From the NCBI GenBank assembly GCA_035531675.1, contig DATKSL010000006.1, positions 135,908-199,907 of the forward strand: a stretch of 64,000 nucleotides of DNA. Reading direction: 5' to 3'. Source of the DNA: JAJPIG01 sp035531675. GTDB lineage: Bacteria; Desulfobacterota; Binatia; Binatales; Binataceae. Positions 9,019 through 17,446 of this stretch are shown in pieces. Both the position numbers and the translations under genes were made by a program. The notes under the pieces were generated by a model. It was given only the letters and a program-made list of their open reading frames with translations. It was not told the DNA's origin and ran no database searches. Each line of letters starts with the position of its first letter. Position 1 is the stretch's first letter.

Positions 9019-9837
9019 TCACGCGGCCTCGAGCAGTTTCGCGACCGCCGGCCAACTGGCGGCGCCGATCGATCGCATCGCATCCACCTCGGTCGGCTCA
9101 AGCCAGCGTTCGATAGCGGTGGAAAAATTCGGGCGCGCGCGAATCCGCTCATACCAGGCGGTCACGCGCGGACGCTTGCCGATCCACATCGGGCCGAGCG
9201 CGAGATTGTAGAGCCGATCGATATACGGAGTCAGGCCGAGGTCGGCCAGCGTATATTGATCGCCCAGCAGCCACGGCCCCGCGGCCAGCGCCGCTTCCAT
9301 CTCGCCCAGCATCCGGTCGTAGGCCTTGAAGGCGCGCCGGGCGTCGGCCGCCCCGAGTCCCTTGACGATCACGTCGTGCTTGCGCTCGAGCACGGTCGGA
9401 TGGACCGCGCTATGCGCCAGCCGGTCGACCTCTTTGGCTTCCATGGCGAGCAGCTTTTCCGGCGGCAGCTTCATCAGCGTGTAGCGAAAATAGGTGGTGA
9501 AGGTGACGGTGGCGCAGGCCGAGTGGATATCCTCGTCGGGCAGCTTGGTCCAGATTCGCATCTGCGCGCGGCCCAGCGGATCGGCGGGCGCCAGCGGCGG
9601 CTCGCGGAAGACCTCGTCGAGGTACTCGCAAATCACCGTCGATTCGCGAATCACGTGGCCGTCATGGATCAGCGTCGGCACCACCGCGCGAGGATTGAGC
9701 TTCAGGTAGGCGGGGGTGAACTGCGCGCCGTTCAAGATATCGACGCGATGGTCCTGCCACTCCAGATGTTTTTCCGCCAGCGCCAGCCGGACCTTCTGCG
9801 AGCATACGGAGTTGTCGAAATGGTAAAGCTCAAGCAT
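9019..9837 (-). CDS. Glutathione S-transferase family protein
   Basis: A soluble GST with N-terminal thioredoxin-like domain (LELYHFDNSVCSQKVRLAL; PTLIHDGHVIRESTVICEYLDE, which carries the glutathione-binding ES pair) and an all-helical C-terminal domain (GDQYTLADLGLTPYIDRL). Start ATG 9837 is preceded by GGGGAGAG and gives 272 residues, somewhat longer than the classic 200-220 because of an extended helical insert. It is the first gene of the dioxygenase operon and overlaps or abuts the alpha subunit, so it may process a ring-cleavage or epoxide intermediate, which is inference. A related GST lies at 44807-45586. Confidence 0.9.
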   Translation of the reverse strand: MLELYHFDNSVCSQKVRLALAEKHLEWQDHRVDILNGAQFTPAYLKLNPRAVVPTLIHDGHVIRESTVICEYLDEVFREPPLAPADPLGRAQMRIWTKLPDEDIHSACATVTFTTYFRYTLMKLPPEKLLAMEAKEVDRLAHSAVHPTVLERKHDVIVKGLGAADARRAFKAYDRMLGEMEAALAAGPWLLGDQYTLADLGLTPYIDRLYNLALGPMWIGKRPRVTAWYERIRARPNFSTAIERWLEPTEVDAMRSIGAASWPAVAKLLEAA

Positions 9838-9940
9838 CAGGCTCTCCCCAGGGCAGACGATCGCGACTCGCGGGCTTCTGGGCCCGATGTTCGCGCAATC
9901 GGACCGCGCTGTCAAAAACCGCGTGGCGCGGGGCGGCCGG

Positions 9941-10411
9941 CTACTCGATCGTAAGCGGGCTTTCGACGAAATCGGCCGTGGCAGTATCCCAGGCGAAGGC
10001 GGCGGCGCGCGCAAACTTGCCGGCCCGGACCGAGATCACCAGGTAAGCGGTTTCCGGATAATCGGGCGTCCCGGGATCGAACGAGCAGGCCTGCGCGCGA
10101 TCGGTCGGCGAGAAGTAGGCGTCGTGATCGGGATGCGAATGATAGACGAAGCGCAGCGCCAGTTTGAGGCGATCGCTGTCCTCGAGCACCGCCAGATGCT
10201 CCCGCGGTTCCATCAGGTAGGCGGTGCGCGCATCGCGCGGGAAGGCGGCCGGGTTCTCGGCGTGCTTGCGATTCTGGATATTGGTGATCGGGCGGACCTG
10301 CTGGCGCGGGCCGTCGCCGATCACGAAGCCGCAGCATTCGTAGGGGAATTCGCGCTCGCTGTGGGCGACGATCGCGTCCATCGCGGCGCGGCTGATAGTC
10401 AGGGTTGGCAT
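9941..10411 (-). CDS. JAMM/MPN (Mov34) family zinc metalloprotease
   Basis: A bacterial JAMM-domain protein of the M67 type. The zinc site is visible as HSHPDHDAYFSPTD (His-x-His-x10-Asp with the conserved Ser), and the catalytic Glu as YECCGF near residue 24. Start ATG 10411 gives 156 residues; the frame is open further upstream but the conserved fold begins here (MPTLTISRAAMDAIVAHSE). Relatives remove C-terminal residues from sulfur-carrier or ubiquitin-like proteins or act in cysteine synthesis. No ThiS/MoaD-like partner is seen in this window, so the substrate is open. Confidence 0.85.
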   Translation of the reverse strand: MPTLTISRAAMDAIVAHSEREFPYECCGFVIGDGPRQQVRPITNIQNRKHAENPAAFPRDARTAYLMEPREHLAVLEDSDRLKLALRFVYHSHPDHDAYFSPTDRAQACSFDPGTPDYPETAYLVISVRAGKFARAAAFAWDTATADFVESPLTIE

Positions 10412-10541
10412 GGTCGCGTCAGGGCTCCGTGGCCGCATGGTAGCCGATCGCGGGCCGGGCAGCATACTTGCCCGGCTTCGGAGCCGTCTGCTAGCGTCGG
10501 CGGGTCACGCGCGCGAATCATCGAGCGCGCTTAGCTTCTGA

Positions 10542-10619
10542 GTCCCCGTCGTCTAGCTCGGCCTAGGACACCGGCCTTTCACGTCGGTAACACGGGTTCA
10601 AATCCCGTCGGGGACGCCA
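10542..10619 (+). tRNA. tRNA-Glu (anticodon TTC)
   Basis: A complete cloverleaf can be drawn. The 7-bp acceptor stem pairs 10542-10548 with 10609-10615, followed by discriminator G 10616 and an encoded CCA. The anticodon stem is 10571-10575 with 10583-10587 around a loop whose middle bases TTC (10578-10580) read glutamate codons. The T-loop GGTTCAAATCC is canonical. It lies just before an AT-richer toxin-antitoxin pair, a typical integration neighbourhood, but no duplicated 3' tRNA end was found. Confidence 0.97.
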
Positions 10620-10723
10620 GACTTTTTCGATCCGCTCGGCGGCCGGCGCCAAACAGGCGCCATTCCAGGGGCTGCTTTTTGCTGCAGGCAAAATCCCAAT
10701 AACCCACAATCCGAGCTGTAGCC

Positions 10724-10768
10724 TATACTGTAACACAACGCTTGACATAATGTCGCACCTGATGTTAC
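10724..10768 (+). promoter_or_regulatory. Probable higBA promoter and operator
   Basis: A TTGACA hexamer occurs at 10742-10747 inside the near-perfect palindrome GACATAATGTC (10744-10754), ten nt upstream of the first of two flanking arms: GTAACA (10730-10735) and its reverse complement TGTTAC (10763-10768). A TATACT box is at 10724-10729. Such dyads overlapping a promoter fit autorepression by the HigA antitoxin. The -10 element for the TTGACA box is weak, so the exact promoter is uncertain. Confidence 0.45.
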
Positions 10769-10777
10769 GTTCCGTCA

Positions 10778-11053
10778 GTGATCGGAAGCTTTCGACATAA
10801 AGGGTTGAAGGAGCTTTTCGAGAAGCGGCGCAGCGCGTCCGTCCCATCTACATTACAAGCTCGCTGCGTTCGTCGGCTCGATGCGCTAGACGCCGCGACA
10901 AAACCAACTGACCTAGGTCTTCCAGGCTTCAATTTCCACGAGTTGCGCAGTAACCCGGTCCGTTACAGCATCCACGTCAATGGTCCGTGGTGTATTACGT
11001 TCGAATGGCAAGGAGGAAATGCGATAAGGATTGATTTGGAACAATACCATTAA
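10778..11053 (+). CDS. higB: HigB-type toxin (RelE superfamily mRNA interferase)
   Basis: A 91-residue RelE/ParE-fold toxin that, in the family, cleaves mRNA on the ribosome. Family features are the N-terminal SFRHKGLKELFE motif, LDALDAATKPTDL, and the C-terminal YSIHVNGPWCITFEW with the conserved Arg/Asp end (IRIDLEQYH). The start is GTG 10778 directly after the operator dyads. The toxin precedes its antitoxin, the standard higBA order, with 28 bases between the stop and the higA ATG. The base composition is clearly more AT-rich than the surroundings, suggesting horizontal acquisition. Confidence 0.93.
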   Translation: MIGSFRHKGLKELFEKRRSASVPSTLQARCVRRLDALDAATKPTDLGLPGFNFHELRSNPVRYSIHVNGPWCITFEWQGGNAIRIDLEQYH

Positions 11054-11081
11054 TTTCTATTCAATATGTTTAGGTGATGTT

Positions 11082-11402
11082 ATGACTACTGAGTTTATTA
11101 TTGACCGTGAGCATATTACCCGCCCCCCGACGCATCCTGGTGCGTTCTTCGCTGAAGATGTTCTGCCGGAACTTGGTCGCCGGACCATCGGCGAGATCGC
11201 GACTCTTCTTGGAGTAAGTCGGCAGACCCTGCATCGTGTGATGGCCGGAGAGACCGCCGTAAGTCCGGATATGGCGGTTCGCCTTGGTAAGTTGTGCGGT
11301 AACGGTCCGGAACTCTGGCTCAATATGCAAGCTCGCTATGACGCGTGGCAGGCCAAACGGCGCCTCGGTAAGCAAATCGAGAAGATTCCGACCTTGAGGT
11401 GA
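11082..11402 (+). CDS. higA: HigA-type antitoxin, XRE-family regulator
   Basis: The antitoxin partner of HigB, binding the toxin and repressing the operon. It carries the HigA signature: RPPTHPGAFFAEDVLPELG leading into a helix-turn-helix (IGEIATLLGVSRQTLHRVMAGETAVSPDMAVRLGKLCG) and WLNMQARYDAWQA. The ATG at 11082 is chosen over an upstream frame start because AGGTGA lies eight bases before it and the protein then begins like known HigA proteins; this gives 106 residues. The upstream dyads are its expected binding sites. Confidence 0.93.
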   Translation: MTTEFIIDREHITRPPTHPGAFFAEDVLPELGRRTIGEIATLLGVSRQTLHRVMAGETAVSPDMAVRLGKLCGNGPELWLNMQARYDAWQAKRRLGKQIEKIPTLR

Positions 11403-11588
11403 GCTTTCGTTTCGGCCCGCCGAGAATAAGAGACTCTCGCGAAGCGGCCGCAGTGGGCCGAAATGCCCCAGAAATCAGGAGTAGCGAAAATGGAGTCCGG
11501 ACAATTCGGCATCCTCCGTGAAATGGTCGACGCGATTTTGCCTCCCGCGATACGGCCCCCACACTCTGCTTAAGATATTACTCCGGAG

Positions 11589-11605
11589 TCACGATTTCAT
11601 CGTGA
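11589..11605 (-). terminator. Hairpin downstream of the G8 lipoprotein gene
   Basis: A perfect 7-bp stem (11589-11595 with 11599-11605) and a 3-base loop lies 8 bases beyond the stop of the leftward lipoprotein gene. No U-run follows, so it is only a possible terminator or mRNA end-protecting hairpin. The 210 bases between higA and this gene hold nothing else recognisable. Confidence 0.35.
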
Positions 11606-11612
11606 TCTGTTA

Positions 11613-14600
11613 TCACTTGAAAGTGCAGTCGCCATTCGAGTTCGTATCGACGTTGTGCGGAAACTGCTGGGTTGCCGGCATCGGAAATTTCGTCTCAAAA
11701 CTCGCCCCCGCGTCCTGCATCACAAACGGTTGCACCGATTGACCTTTATGGCCGCCACTCTCGTACCCCAGTTGATTCATATTTGCCGGATAGGCCTGTG
11801 AGTAGTCGGTAGCACCGCCGTAAGGCGTACACGTCGTCGGGCCGTTGGGCGCGTAGCCGCTCTTGGCCTCGATCGTGTACAGCGGGCAGCCGTCGGCCGG
11901 GCACGAATAGAGCGTTTCGCCTTCCGCAGTGTTGAGGCAGGGCGCGGAGGTGCTGCCCGAGCATCCAGGGTTGCCCAGCGGCGAAGCCCCGATCGCATTC
12001 GCCTCGGTCTGCTGGACCTGGACGAAGAGCAGTCCATTGGTGGCGTCGTAATAGAATTTTGTAGGATCGAGGACCGCGGGCAGCGGATTACCGCTCGTAA
12101 CATCGACCGGGGTAAGCGTCTGGACCGGCCCACTGGCGGGAGCCGCGGGACAGGTCGCGAGATTGCTGAGGTTGAAGTTGTCGAGCCCCTGGCAGGTGGG
12201 TAGCTGCATGTAAAAGAAGGGACTCATCAGGGGCAGCGTGCCGCCGGTGTTCGACCATGATTTGCGGCCCAGCATGACCGTAAACGCGCTGGCGTCAGCA
12301 GGAGCGGTGCCGCTTGCCGTTTTGTAACAGATGCCGAGCCTGATTCTGAAGGGATTGGTACTCGAGATCCCGTTGGCTGCCTCCGCGTCGACGAAGCCCA
12401 AATCCATGAAGCCCGGAAAGCCCGCGTTAGACTGCATCGTATAGCCGAGCCCGTTGATAACCTTGGGTTCGTACGCGCCCGTCGAGTTGCGCCCTTTAAG
12501 GCTGATGCAGGAATGGTCGGGGGCGCAGGGGATCAGCTGTTGTTGATTCATCAGCGGACCGCCGAGGTAGTCGACGTCGTATTGCTGCACGCCGACATAG
12601 TCTTTCTGGTCCTTGGTGAAATAGAACTGGTTGAGGTTCGTGTAACTACCGCCCTCCTTGATAGGCGGCGTGAGCGCGTTGACTTCAAGCGTGGCGTAGT
12701 CCTGGGGGCTGATAAGCGAGCTGGCACGGGCCTCGAAGACCTGGTCCTGGGGTCCGGTCGCCTGGCACTCGTCGACTGAATTGGGCGTCCCAAGGAAGGG
12801 CAGGTTGTTGAGCGAGATAGCGGATTTACCGGCGATCATCTGGCCGCTCGAATCCATCACGCAGTAGCCGGTCAGACTGCCGTCGCGATCCTGGATGACG
12901 GTGCCCTTGTCGCCATCGACGAACGGTCCCTGGTTGACCTCCTGCGTATAGACCTGATGACGCAGGTCGACGTTCTCGAAGGTCATGTGTTCGCTGTACT
13001 GGGTCGGGGGGTAGTTGTTGACGTTGGACTGGAACCATCCGAAGGCCGCATCGCCTTCGTAGACAAAGTAATCCGTGGATTTAGCGGTCGAGTTGTCGGC
13101 GTTGGAGCCGGGCATCGAGGCGGTCTTCGAATAATCGCACAGGAACTTCGCGTCATCGCCGGTCAGTTCGCCAGGGATATTTTGCGCGCTGGCGCACGCC
13201 TTGATTTGGTCGCCAGTGGTGCCGATTCCGGCGATATCCTGAACGAAGTTGACCATGCGCACGGTTTCCAGGCGGGCGGGACCATCGTAATACATGTAGC
13301 CGTACTCATTCCAGTAGGGTTGCGGGTAGCCGCGGCCGCCGTAATCATCGCCAGCGCATCCGTGTAGTCCGTCGTTGCCCCATGGGCCGGGAGGAGTTTG
13401 CGTGGTCGTCACTGGACACGGGCCCCAGCGCGACGGATTGTTCTGGCTTTCGCCGACCAGGACCGAATTTTCCAGCAGACCCCATTCTCCCGCCGGCGAG
13501 CTTTCCGGTCCGCCACCCGAAACCAGCGAGATGCTCTCGCGATTGGTGGCGAAGCGCGAGTTGTTCACCACGAAATAGTTCGGGCGCATCCAGGTGCCGA
13601 AATAGCGATTGCGGGTCGCGGTGAGACCGTCGAAAGTCGTCAACTGATCGAGGCCGGAAGAATCCTTGGGCTGGATATTGTTCAGGTTGCCGCTATATCC
13701 GCCGCTGAGTCCGTACGAGGCGTCCAGGCCGACGTAACAACCGTGCAGGCGGTTGTTCAAAAAGGTCCCGACCGGTCCGGTCTGGAGCGGGGTCGCCGGG
13801 AGGTACAGGACGCCGTTGCCATTACCCTGGCATCCCGCGATCGAATTCTCCTTCAGGATTGCGCTGATGTTGGTGATATAGAAGCCGGAGACCGGCGCTT
13901 GGGCGTAAACGCCGGTTGCCGGGTCGGTAAACGGGATGTTGTAGCCGTCGTAGCCGTTCTGGATCGCGAGATTGTCGCCGATCCAGAATTGGTCCAGACG
14001 TGCGGCCAGCTGGGCGGCGGTCAGGCCGCACAGGCCGGATGACACCAGCGGCTGATTCGAGGCGCTACAGGTGCTGAATTGGTATTCCATCGCACCGACG
14101 CCAAGATTGTGATCGAACGTGATTGCGCTGGCGGTGCCGTCGGTCAGGTCGTAAAGATGGCCCACCGTGCGCGCGATTACGTTGCCAGCGATCTTCAAGC
14201 CGTCGGGATGGTTGGCTGCGCCACCGGAGGTGCCGATCGCGATACCGTGATTGTAACTGTGATGGATAGTGTTGAACGCGAGATCGCCGTCCAACCAATG
14301 ATCGGTCGGGGTCGTGGTCTTGCCGGTGATGCTGATTGGATAACTGCCGCTACGGTCCTTGCCGAAGTTCTCGATTTCGACGCCTTCCATCTGGAATATC
14401 GCGCCGTCCGCAACCGTGATCTCGCCGCCCCAATGGAGGTCGACGGAGCCAATATTGGTCCAGGTAACGCCGCCGTCGGTCACGGTCGCATTAAGCGTAC
14501 CCGGGAAACTGGGAGGATTTGCGCCCGAGGGTCCATTCACTGTGGTCGCCTGGAACCGGTAGGTGGTTTCCGGCGCTGCGCCGCCGGTCAGTGCCTGACC

Positions 14601-15686
14601 CTGAATAATATCGTTCGCCTGATAGGCGGTGGCGGGATGCCAGAAGGGCAGCTCGGTCTGGGCCGAGGTTAGCCTGATGCTGCGCGTGACCAACCCGACC
14701 TCGGCGCGCTCGTCGACGCCGTAGTTCTGGGTCGCGGTCTCGCAAAACGACGCTGGCAACAGCGTGCCGTCGCTATCCTTGCAATTCGGGTCGTCGAGAG
14801 CGTTGTCCGGGGCGGGCCCGCCAAAATGATAACTCTTCAGTGGCTGAACGAGCGTAATTGACGTGACCTTATGGACCGCGTCGTAAGGAGAGACCGTCAT
14901 AATTTGAACGAATTCACCGCCGTCGGCGGTGAAGTCCGTGGGTGCGACCACGATCCAATCGTCGGGCTGCCAGTCCAGCCGCCCGGCGACCATGATAGTG
15001 TTTGCGCCGCTGCTGGCCACCTTTGCCCCCGCAATTGCAGGTCCTGCCGGCTCGGCCAGATAGCTCCAGCTGATGTCGGCAGCGTATTGGTTATGCGGGG
15101 TGCCTTTTTCGCCGAACATCGACAGTTCGCCGCCGCCCATCACGGTGATGCCCTTCGGAATCGTCGGTTGCGGAGGATTGCCGGTGAAGATGACTTCGAC
15201 CCGATCGGTTATCGCGTGATTCCCCGTCGGGCACACTGGCGTCCCGATCCGCAAAGCCCCGCCGCTATTGACCAGGATGCCCGAGGTGCTGACCATCAGC
15301 GGCTGATTGTCAGGGAAATACAGAATGCCGCTGCCATTGATCGTAATCGTGCCGAACGCGCTGGCGCCGACGAAGCTCTGATCGACGAACACGTCCGGAC
15401 CGCAGCCACCCGAGCCAATCGCCACATCGCGGTTGGCATCGATCGGGCAGCTTGACAGCCTAACCGGAGCCGGCGTGGCGGCGGCCTGTGGCGCCGCGCC
15501 GAAGTTTGAGTTTGTCGGGCCCAGCGGCTTAAACGCGATCGAGCAAAGACTGGCGGTTTTGGGACCAACGCCACCACCAATATTATTCGAGGAATCGTTG
15601 CAGGCGGGCAGCAGGATCAAAAGCGCAAGCGCGGGATAGAGCAGGCCATAACGAAGCTTCGCATAGACCGGAATTCCCTTTTTCAC
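11613..15686 (-). CDS. G8-domain, parallel beta-helix lipoprotein (CEMIP/TMEM2-like)
   Basis: A giant exported lipoprotein of 1357 residues. The start is GTG 15686, preceded by GAGGGGG, followed by basic residues, a hydrophobic stretch and a lipobox LLPAC with Cys29 as lipidation site. After a linker comes a G8-like domain (about residues 90-270: ITVMGGGELSMFGEKGT, AGRLDWQPDDWIVVAPT), then a right-handed beta-helix region with FNTIHHSYNHGIAIGTSG, VIARTVGHLYDLTDGTA and TFDHNLGVG, the pattern of animal CEMIP, TMEM2 and PKHD1L1 proteins. The C-terminal 400 residues are not assigned. Animal relatives bind or degrade hyaluronan; a polysaccharide-related surface role here is inference. It stands alone. 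Confidence 0.8.
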   Translation of the reverse strand: MKKGIPVYAKLRYGLLYPALALLILLPACNDSSNNIGGGVGPKTASLCSIAFKPLGPTNSNFGAAPQAAATPAPVRLSSCPIDANRDVAIGSGGCGPDVFVDQSFVGASAFGTITINGSGILYFPDNQPLMVSTSGILVNSGGALRIGTPVCPTGNHAITDRVEVIFTGNPPQPTIPKGITVMGGGELSMFGEKGTPHNQYAADISWSYLAEPAGPAIAGAKVASSGANTIMVAGRLDWQPDDWIVVAPTDFTADGGEFVQIMTVSPYDAVHKVTSITLVQPLKSYHFGGPAPDNALDDPNCKDSDGTLLPASFCETATQNYGVDERAEVGLVTRSIRLTSAQTELPFWHPATAYQANDIIQGQALTGGAAPETTYRFQATTVNGPSGANPPSFPGTLNATVTDGGVTWTNIGSVDLHWGGEITVADGAIFQMEGVEIENFGKDRSGSYPISITGKTTTPTDHWLDGDLAFNTIHHSYNHGIAIGTSGGAANHPDGLKIAGNVIARTVGHLYDLTDGTASAITFDHNLGVGAMEYQFSTCSASNQPLVSSGLCGLTAAQLAARLDQFWIGDNLAIQNGYDGYNIPFTDPATGVYAQAPVSGFYITNISAILKENSIAGCQGNGNGVLYLPATPLQTGPVGTFLNNRLHGCYVGLDASYGLSGGYSGNLNNIQPKDSSGLDQLTTFDGLTATRNRYFGTWMRPNYFVVNNSRFATNRESISLVSGGGPESSPAGEWGLLENSVLVGESQNNPSRWGPCPVTTTQTPPGPWGNDGLHGCAGDDYGGRGYPQPYWNEYGYMYYDGPARLETVRMVNFVQDIAGIGTTGDQIKACASAQNIPGELTGDDAKFLCDYSKTASMPGSNADNSTAKSTDYFVYEGDAAFGWFQSNVNNYPPTQYSEHMTFENVDLRHQVYTQEVNQGPFVDGDKGTVIQDRDGSLTGYCVMDSSGQMIAGKSAISLNNLPFLGTPNSVDECQATGPQDQVFEARASSLISPQDYATLEVNALTPPIKEGGSYTNLNQFYFTKDQKDYVGVQQYDVDYLGGPLMNQQQLIPCAPDHSCISLKGRNSTGAYEPKVINGLGYTMQSNAGFPGFMDLGFVDAEAANGISSTNPFRIRLGICYKTASGTAPADASAFTVMLGRKSWSNTGGTLPLMSPFFYMQLPTCQGLDNFNLSNLATCPAAPASGPVQTLTPVDVTSGNPLPAVLDPTKFYYDATNGLLFVQVQQTEANAIGASPLGNPGCSGSTSAPCLNTAEGETLYSCPADGCPLYTIEAKSGYAPNGPTTCTPYGGATDYSQAYPANMNQLGYESGGHKGQSVQPFVMQDAGASFETKFPMPATQQFPHNVDTNSNGDCTFK

Positions 15687-16034
15687 TTTTCCCCCTCGAA
15701 CTGGTAGACGCTCGCCGAACTCAGCGTCAAATTGCGGCCCGGCGGACGCTCGCGACCGGCCCCGGTAATCCGCAGGCGCGGCCGGGCTCGAGCCCAAAGA
15801 CCGCCTCGCAGGCCGACTTCGCCGCTTTCAGGAACGGATCCTTCACTTACTAGTCCGTGCCTGGTTTACCCGGAGTATTCTGTCAATAACTCAAGCATCC
15901 ATTATTCAACCGGCCACCGCAACGCGCGATTTTCCGCAGCATGCCGGCAAACCGCTGCCGCCGTACCGGTGCGGCTCGTCAGCCGACGTAACAGTCGTGC
16001 CGCAGCCGGAGGGGCGGCTTAACTCGGCAACCTC
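15687..16034. other. Intergenic region upstream of the G8 lipoprotein gene
   Basis: About 350 bases without a supportable gene. It should hold the promoter of the leftward lipoprotein gene; no convincing -35/-10 pair or known RNA was recognised. It ends at the first of the two decayed repeats. Confidence 0.4.
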
Positions 16035-16145
16035 GTGACGTGGGCGGTCGCAGTTCCCCGGATCGAGCCAGGGAAGGTGAATTGGGTTGCATACGCGCCG
16101 CCCAGCCACACACGGGCGTGATCGGGATCGACCGCCGGCGCCCGG
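16035..16145 (-). pseudogene. Decayed repeat copy A (gene-end remnant)
   Basis: This 111-base stretch is clearly related to 16919-17027 at both DNA and translated level. On the minus strand it reads ARVWLGGAYATQFTFPGSIRGTATAHVTRL, against SVWLGAEYATQFSICGSIGGTAIARVP in copy B, each near a stop. Both look like the 3' end of one gene family whose 5' parts have been lost. The protein family is not recognised. The two copies bracket the universal stress gene. Confidence 0.5.
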
Positions 16146-16263
16146 TTAAGCGGAGTCTGGTTGAAGCGCTTGAGTATCGGCGGATTTGTCACCAGTAATC
16201 GGCGGTGAGCGCGCGATTTTCTAACGTTGCAGGGCCGAAAGTATCGCTCTTTTTCAACGCTTC

Positions 16264-16734
16264 TTGTACACTGCCGCCGGGTTATCGAACTTGTTAAGTA
16301 AAATTCTTTGTCCAATCAGTTTCGACGAAAATTCGATGGCCGCGCTGGACTTGGCGCGTGATTTGGCAATCGCCAACGCCGCCAAGCTCTACCTCCTTCA
16401 CGTTGCCGCGATACCGCCGGCCGACATGGACAGTCCGGTTCCGATACCGGAGAATCCGCGCTGGGAGCGGGAGGCCAGAGTCAAGCTCGATCAAATTGGT
16501 CACGACAGGCTTGAGGGAAAACTGCCCTACGAAGTTCTGATCGAAAGCGGCATCGCGCAAGACGTGGTAACGCGCATCGCGCGGGAAGTCGATGTCGATC
16601 TGATCGTGATGGCGACCCATGCACGTCGCGGATTGAAGCGGCTGGTTCTGGGCAGCGTCGCCGAAGCAATCGCTCACGCGGCGACCTGTGCGGTGCTCAC
16701 TCTAAAGCCTGCAGTCGCCGCGCACGCCCCTTGA
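16264..16734 (+). CDS. Universal stress protein (UspA family)
   Basis: A single-domain Usp of about 150 residues with the HUP/Rossmann fold: KILCPISFDENSMAALDLARDLA at the N-terminus, LYLLHVA, and the C-terminal nucleotide loop region VDLIVMATHARRGLKRLVLGSVAEAIAH. In ATP-binding members the loop is G-x2-G-x9-G-S; here both early glycines are alanine (ATHA) while GS is kept, so nucleotide binding may be altered. No ATG is available; TTG 16264 or TTG 16291 are the likely starts, the latter nearer the conserved fold. It is isolated, flanked by decayed repeats. Confidence 0.85.
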   Translation: MYTAAGLSNLLSKILCPISFDENSMAALDLARDLAIANAAKLYLLHVAAIPPADMDSPVPIPENPRWEREARVKLDQIGHDRLEGKLPYEVLIESGIAQDVVTRIAREVDVDLIVMATHARRGLKRLVLGSVAEAIAHAATCAVLTLKPAVAAHAP

Positions 16735-16739
16735 GCTGC

Positions 16740-16777
16740 GGGCACCTGGCCCGGGCACCTAGCCCGGGCGCCTGGCC
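16740..16777. repeat. Three tandem 13-bp GC palindromic units
   Basis: Directly after the stress-gene stop are three tandem units: GGGCACCTGGCCC, GGGCACCTAGCCC and GGGCGCCTGGCC (last one short). Each has GGGC/GCCC arms and could form small hairpins or one larger fold, so a terminator-like role is possible. No U-tract follows. Confidence 0.55.
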
Positions 16778-16918
16778 ATAGTCCAGCTCGAAAACCACAT
16801 GGATAGCGCCCCGGCGCAGCCTACGGCGCCGCAGCCAACCTGGCGCGCCCGATAAACGGCAGCAGCGCTCCAACTCCTGAGCGCGATGCCGTCCAGCTCG
16901 ACTGCGAAACCTTCTTAC

Positions 16919-17027
16919 GGGACGCGGGCGATCGCAGTTCCCCCGATCGAACCGCAGATCGAGAACTGCGTTGCATACTCGGCCCCCAGCCACACACTGG
17001 CGTCATCGGGATCGACGCCGGCGCCCG
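16919..17027 (-). pseudogene. Decayed repeat copy B (gene-end remnant)
   Basis: Second copy of the repeat described at 16035-16145, about three-quarters identical by eye. The minus-strand frame is open for about 60 codons (16915-17097) and ends just past the repeat, but no start with a good ribosome-binding site was seen. Same orientation as copy A, so the pair are direct repeats about 0.88 kb apart around the usp gene. Confidence 0.5.
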
Positions 17028-17446
17028 AATAATCGCCCCAGCGCGGCGGCGAGAAGGCATCAACGGACCGGCGTGCGCGAGCGAAATCCCGTTTCACATT
17101 CTTCAGATTTGTCTTAACTCAGGCCTGCCCAAAATTCTTCGGATGCTTTTTCTTTGTGCATCGAATGCCTAATCCGAGGGCATCTCGATGGCTGTTAATC
17201 TCTCTATGACGCTTTTATTGCTGGTCTCTGAGTCTATCCCTTCACGGCATCATGGCAGGAAACTTGATTACACTGCCGTGGACCTGAAAGCCGAGGACCT
17301 TAACAACGCCGCTGTGTGCAGCCGCAGGCCGCTGCTTCTCTGGCGGTCGAACGGGGGAGGAAAGCCGAGACATGGGAAGTCCAATAACCAGGAGATGGCG
17401 GCTGTCGATGGCATCGAGCGCCTAGCGTCGGCCGCCGATCGTCGTC
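17028..17446. other. Intergenic region upstream of the porin leader
   Basis: About 420 bases with no supportable gene. A plus-strand open frame here (from 17188) has an unnatural composition and no family resemblance and was rejected. The porin promoter is probably within this stretch, but no clear hexamer pair was recognised. Confidence 0.35.

Noticed and set aside
10542..11612. Genomic island with attachment-site duplication of the tRNA-Glu end
   Set aside because: No second copy of the tRNA 3' end and no integrase gene were found in the window.
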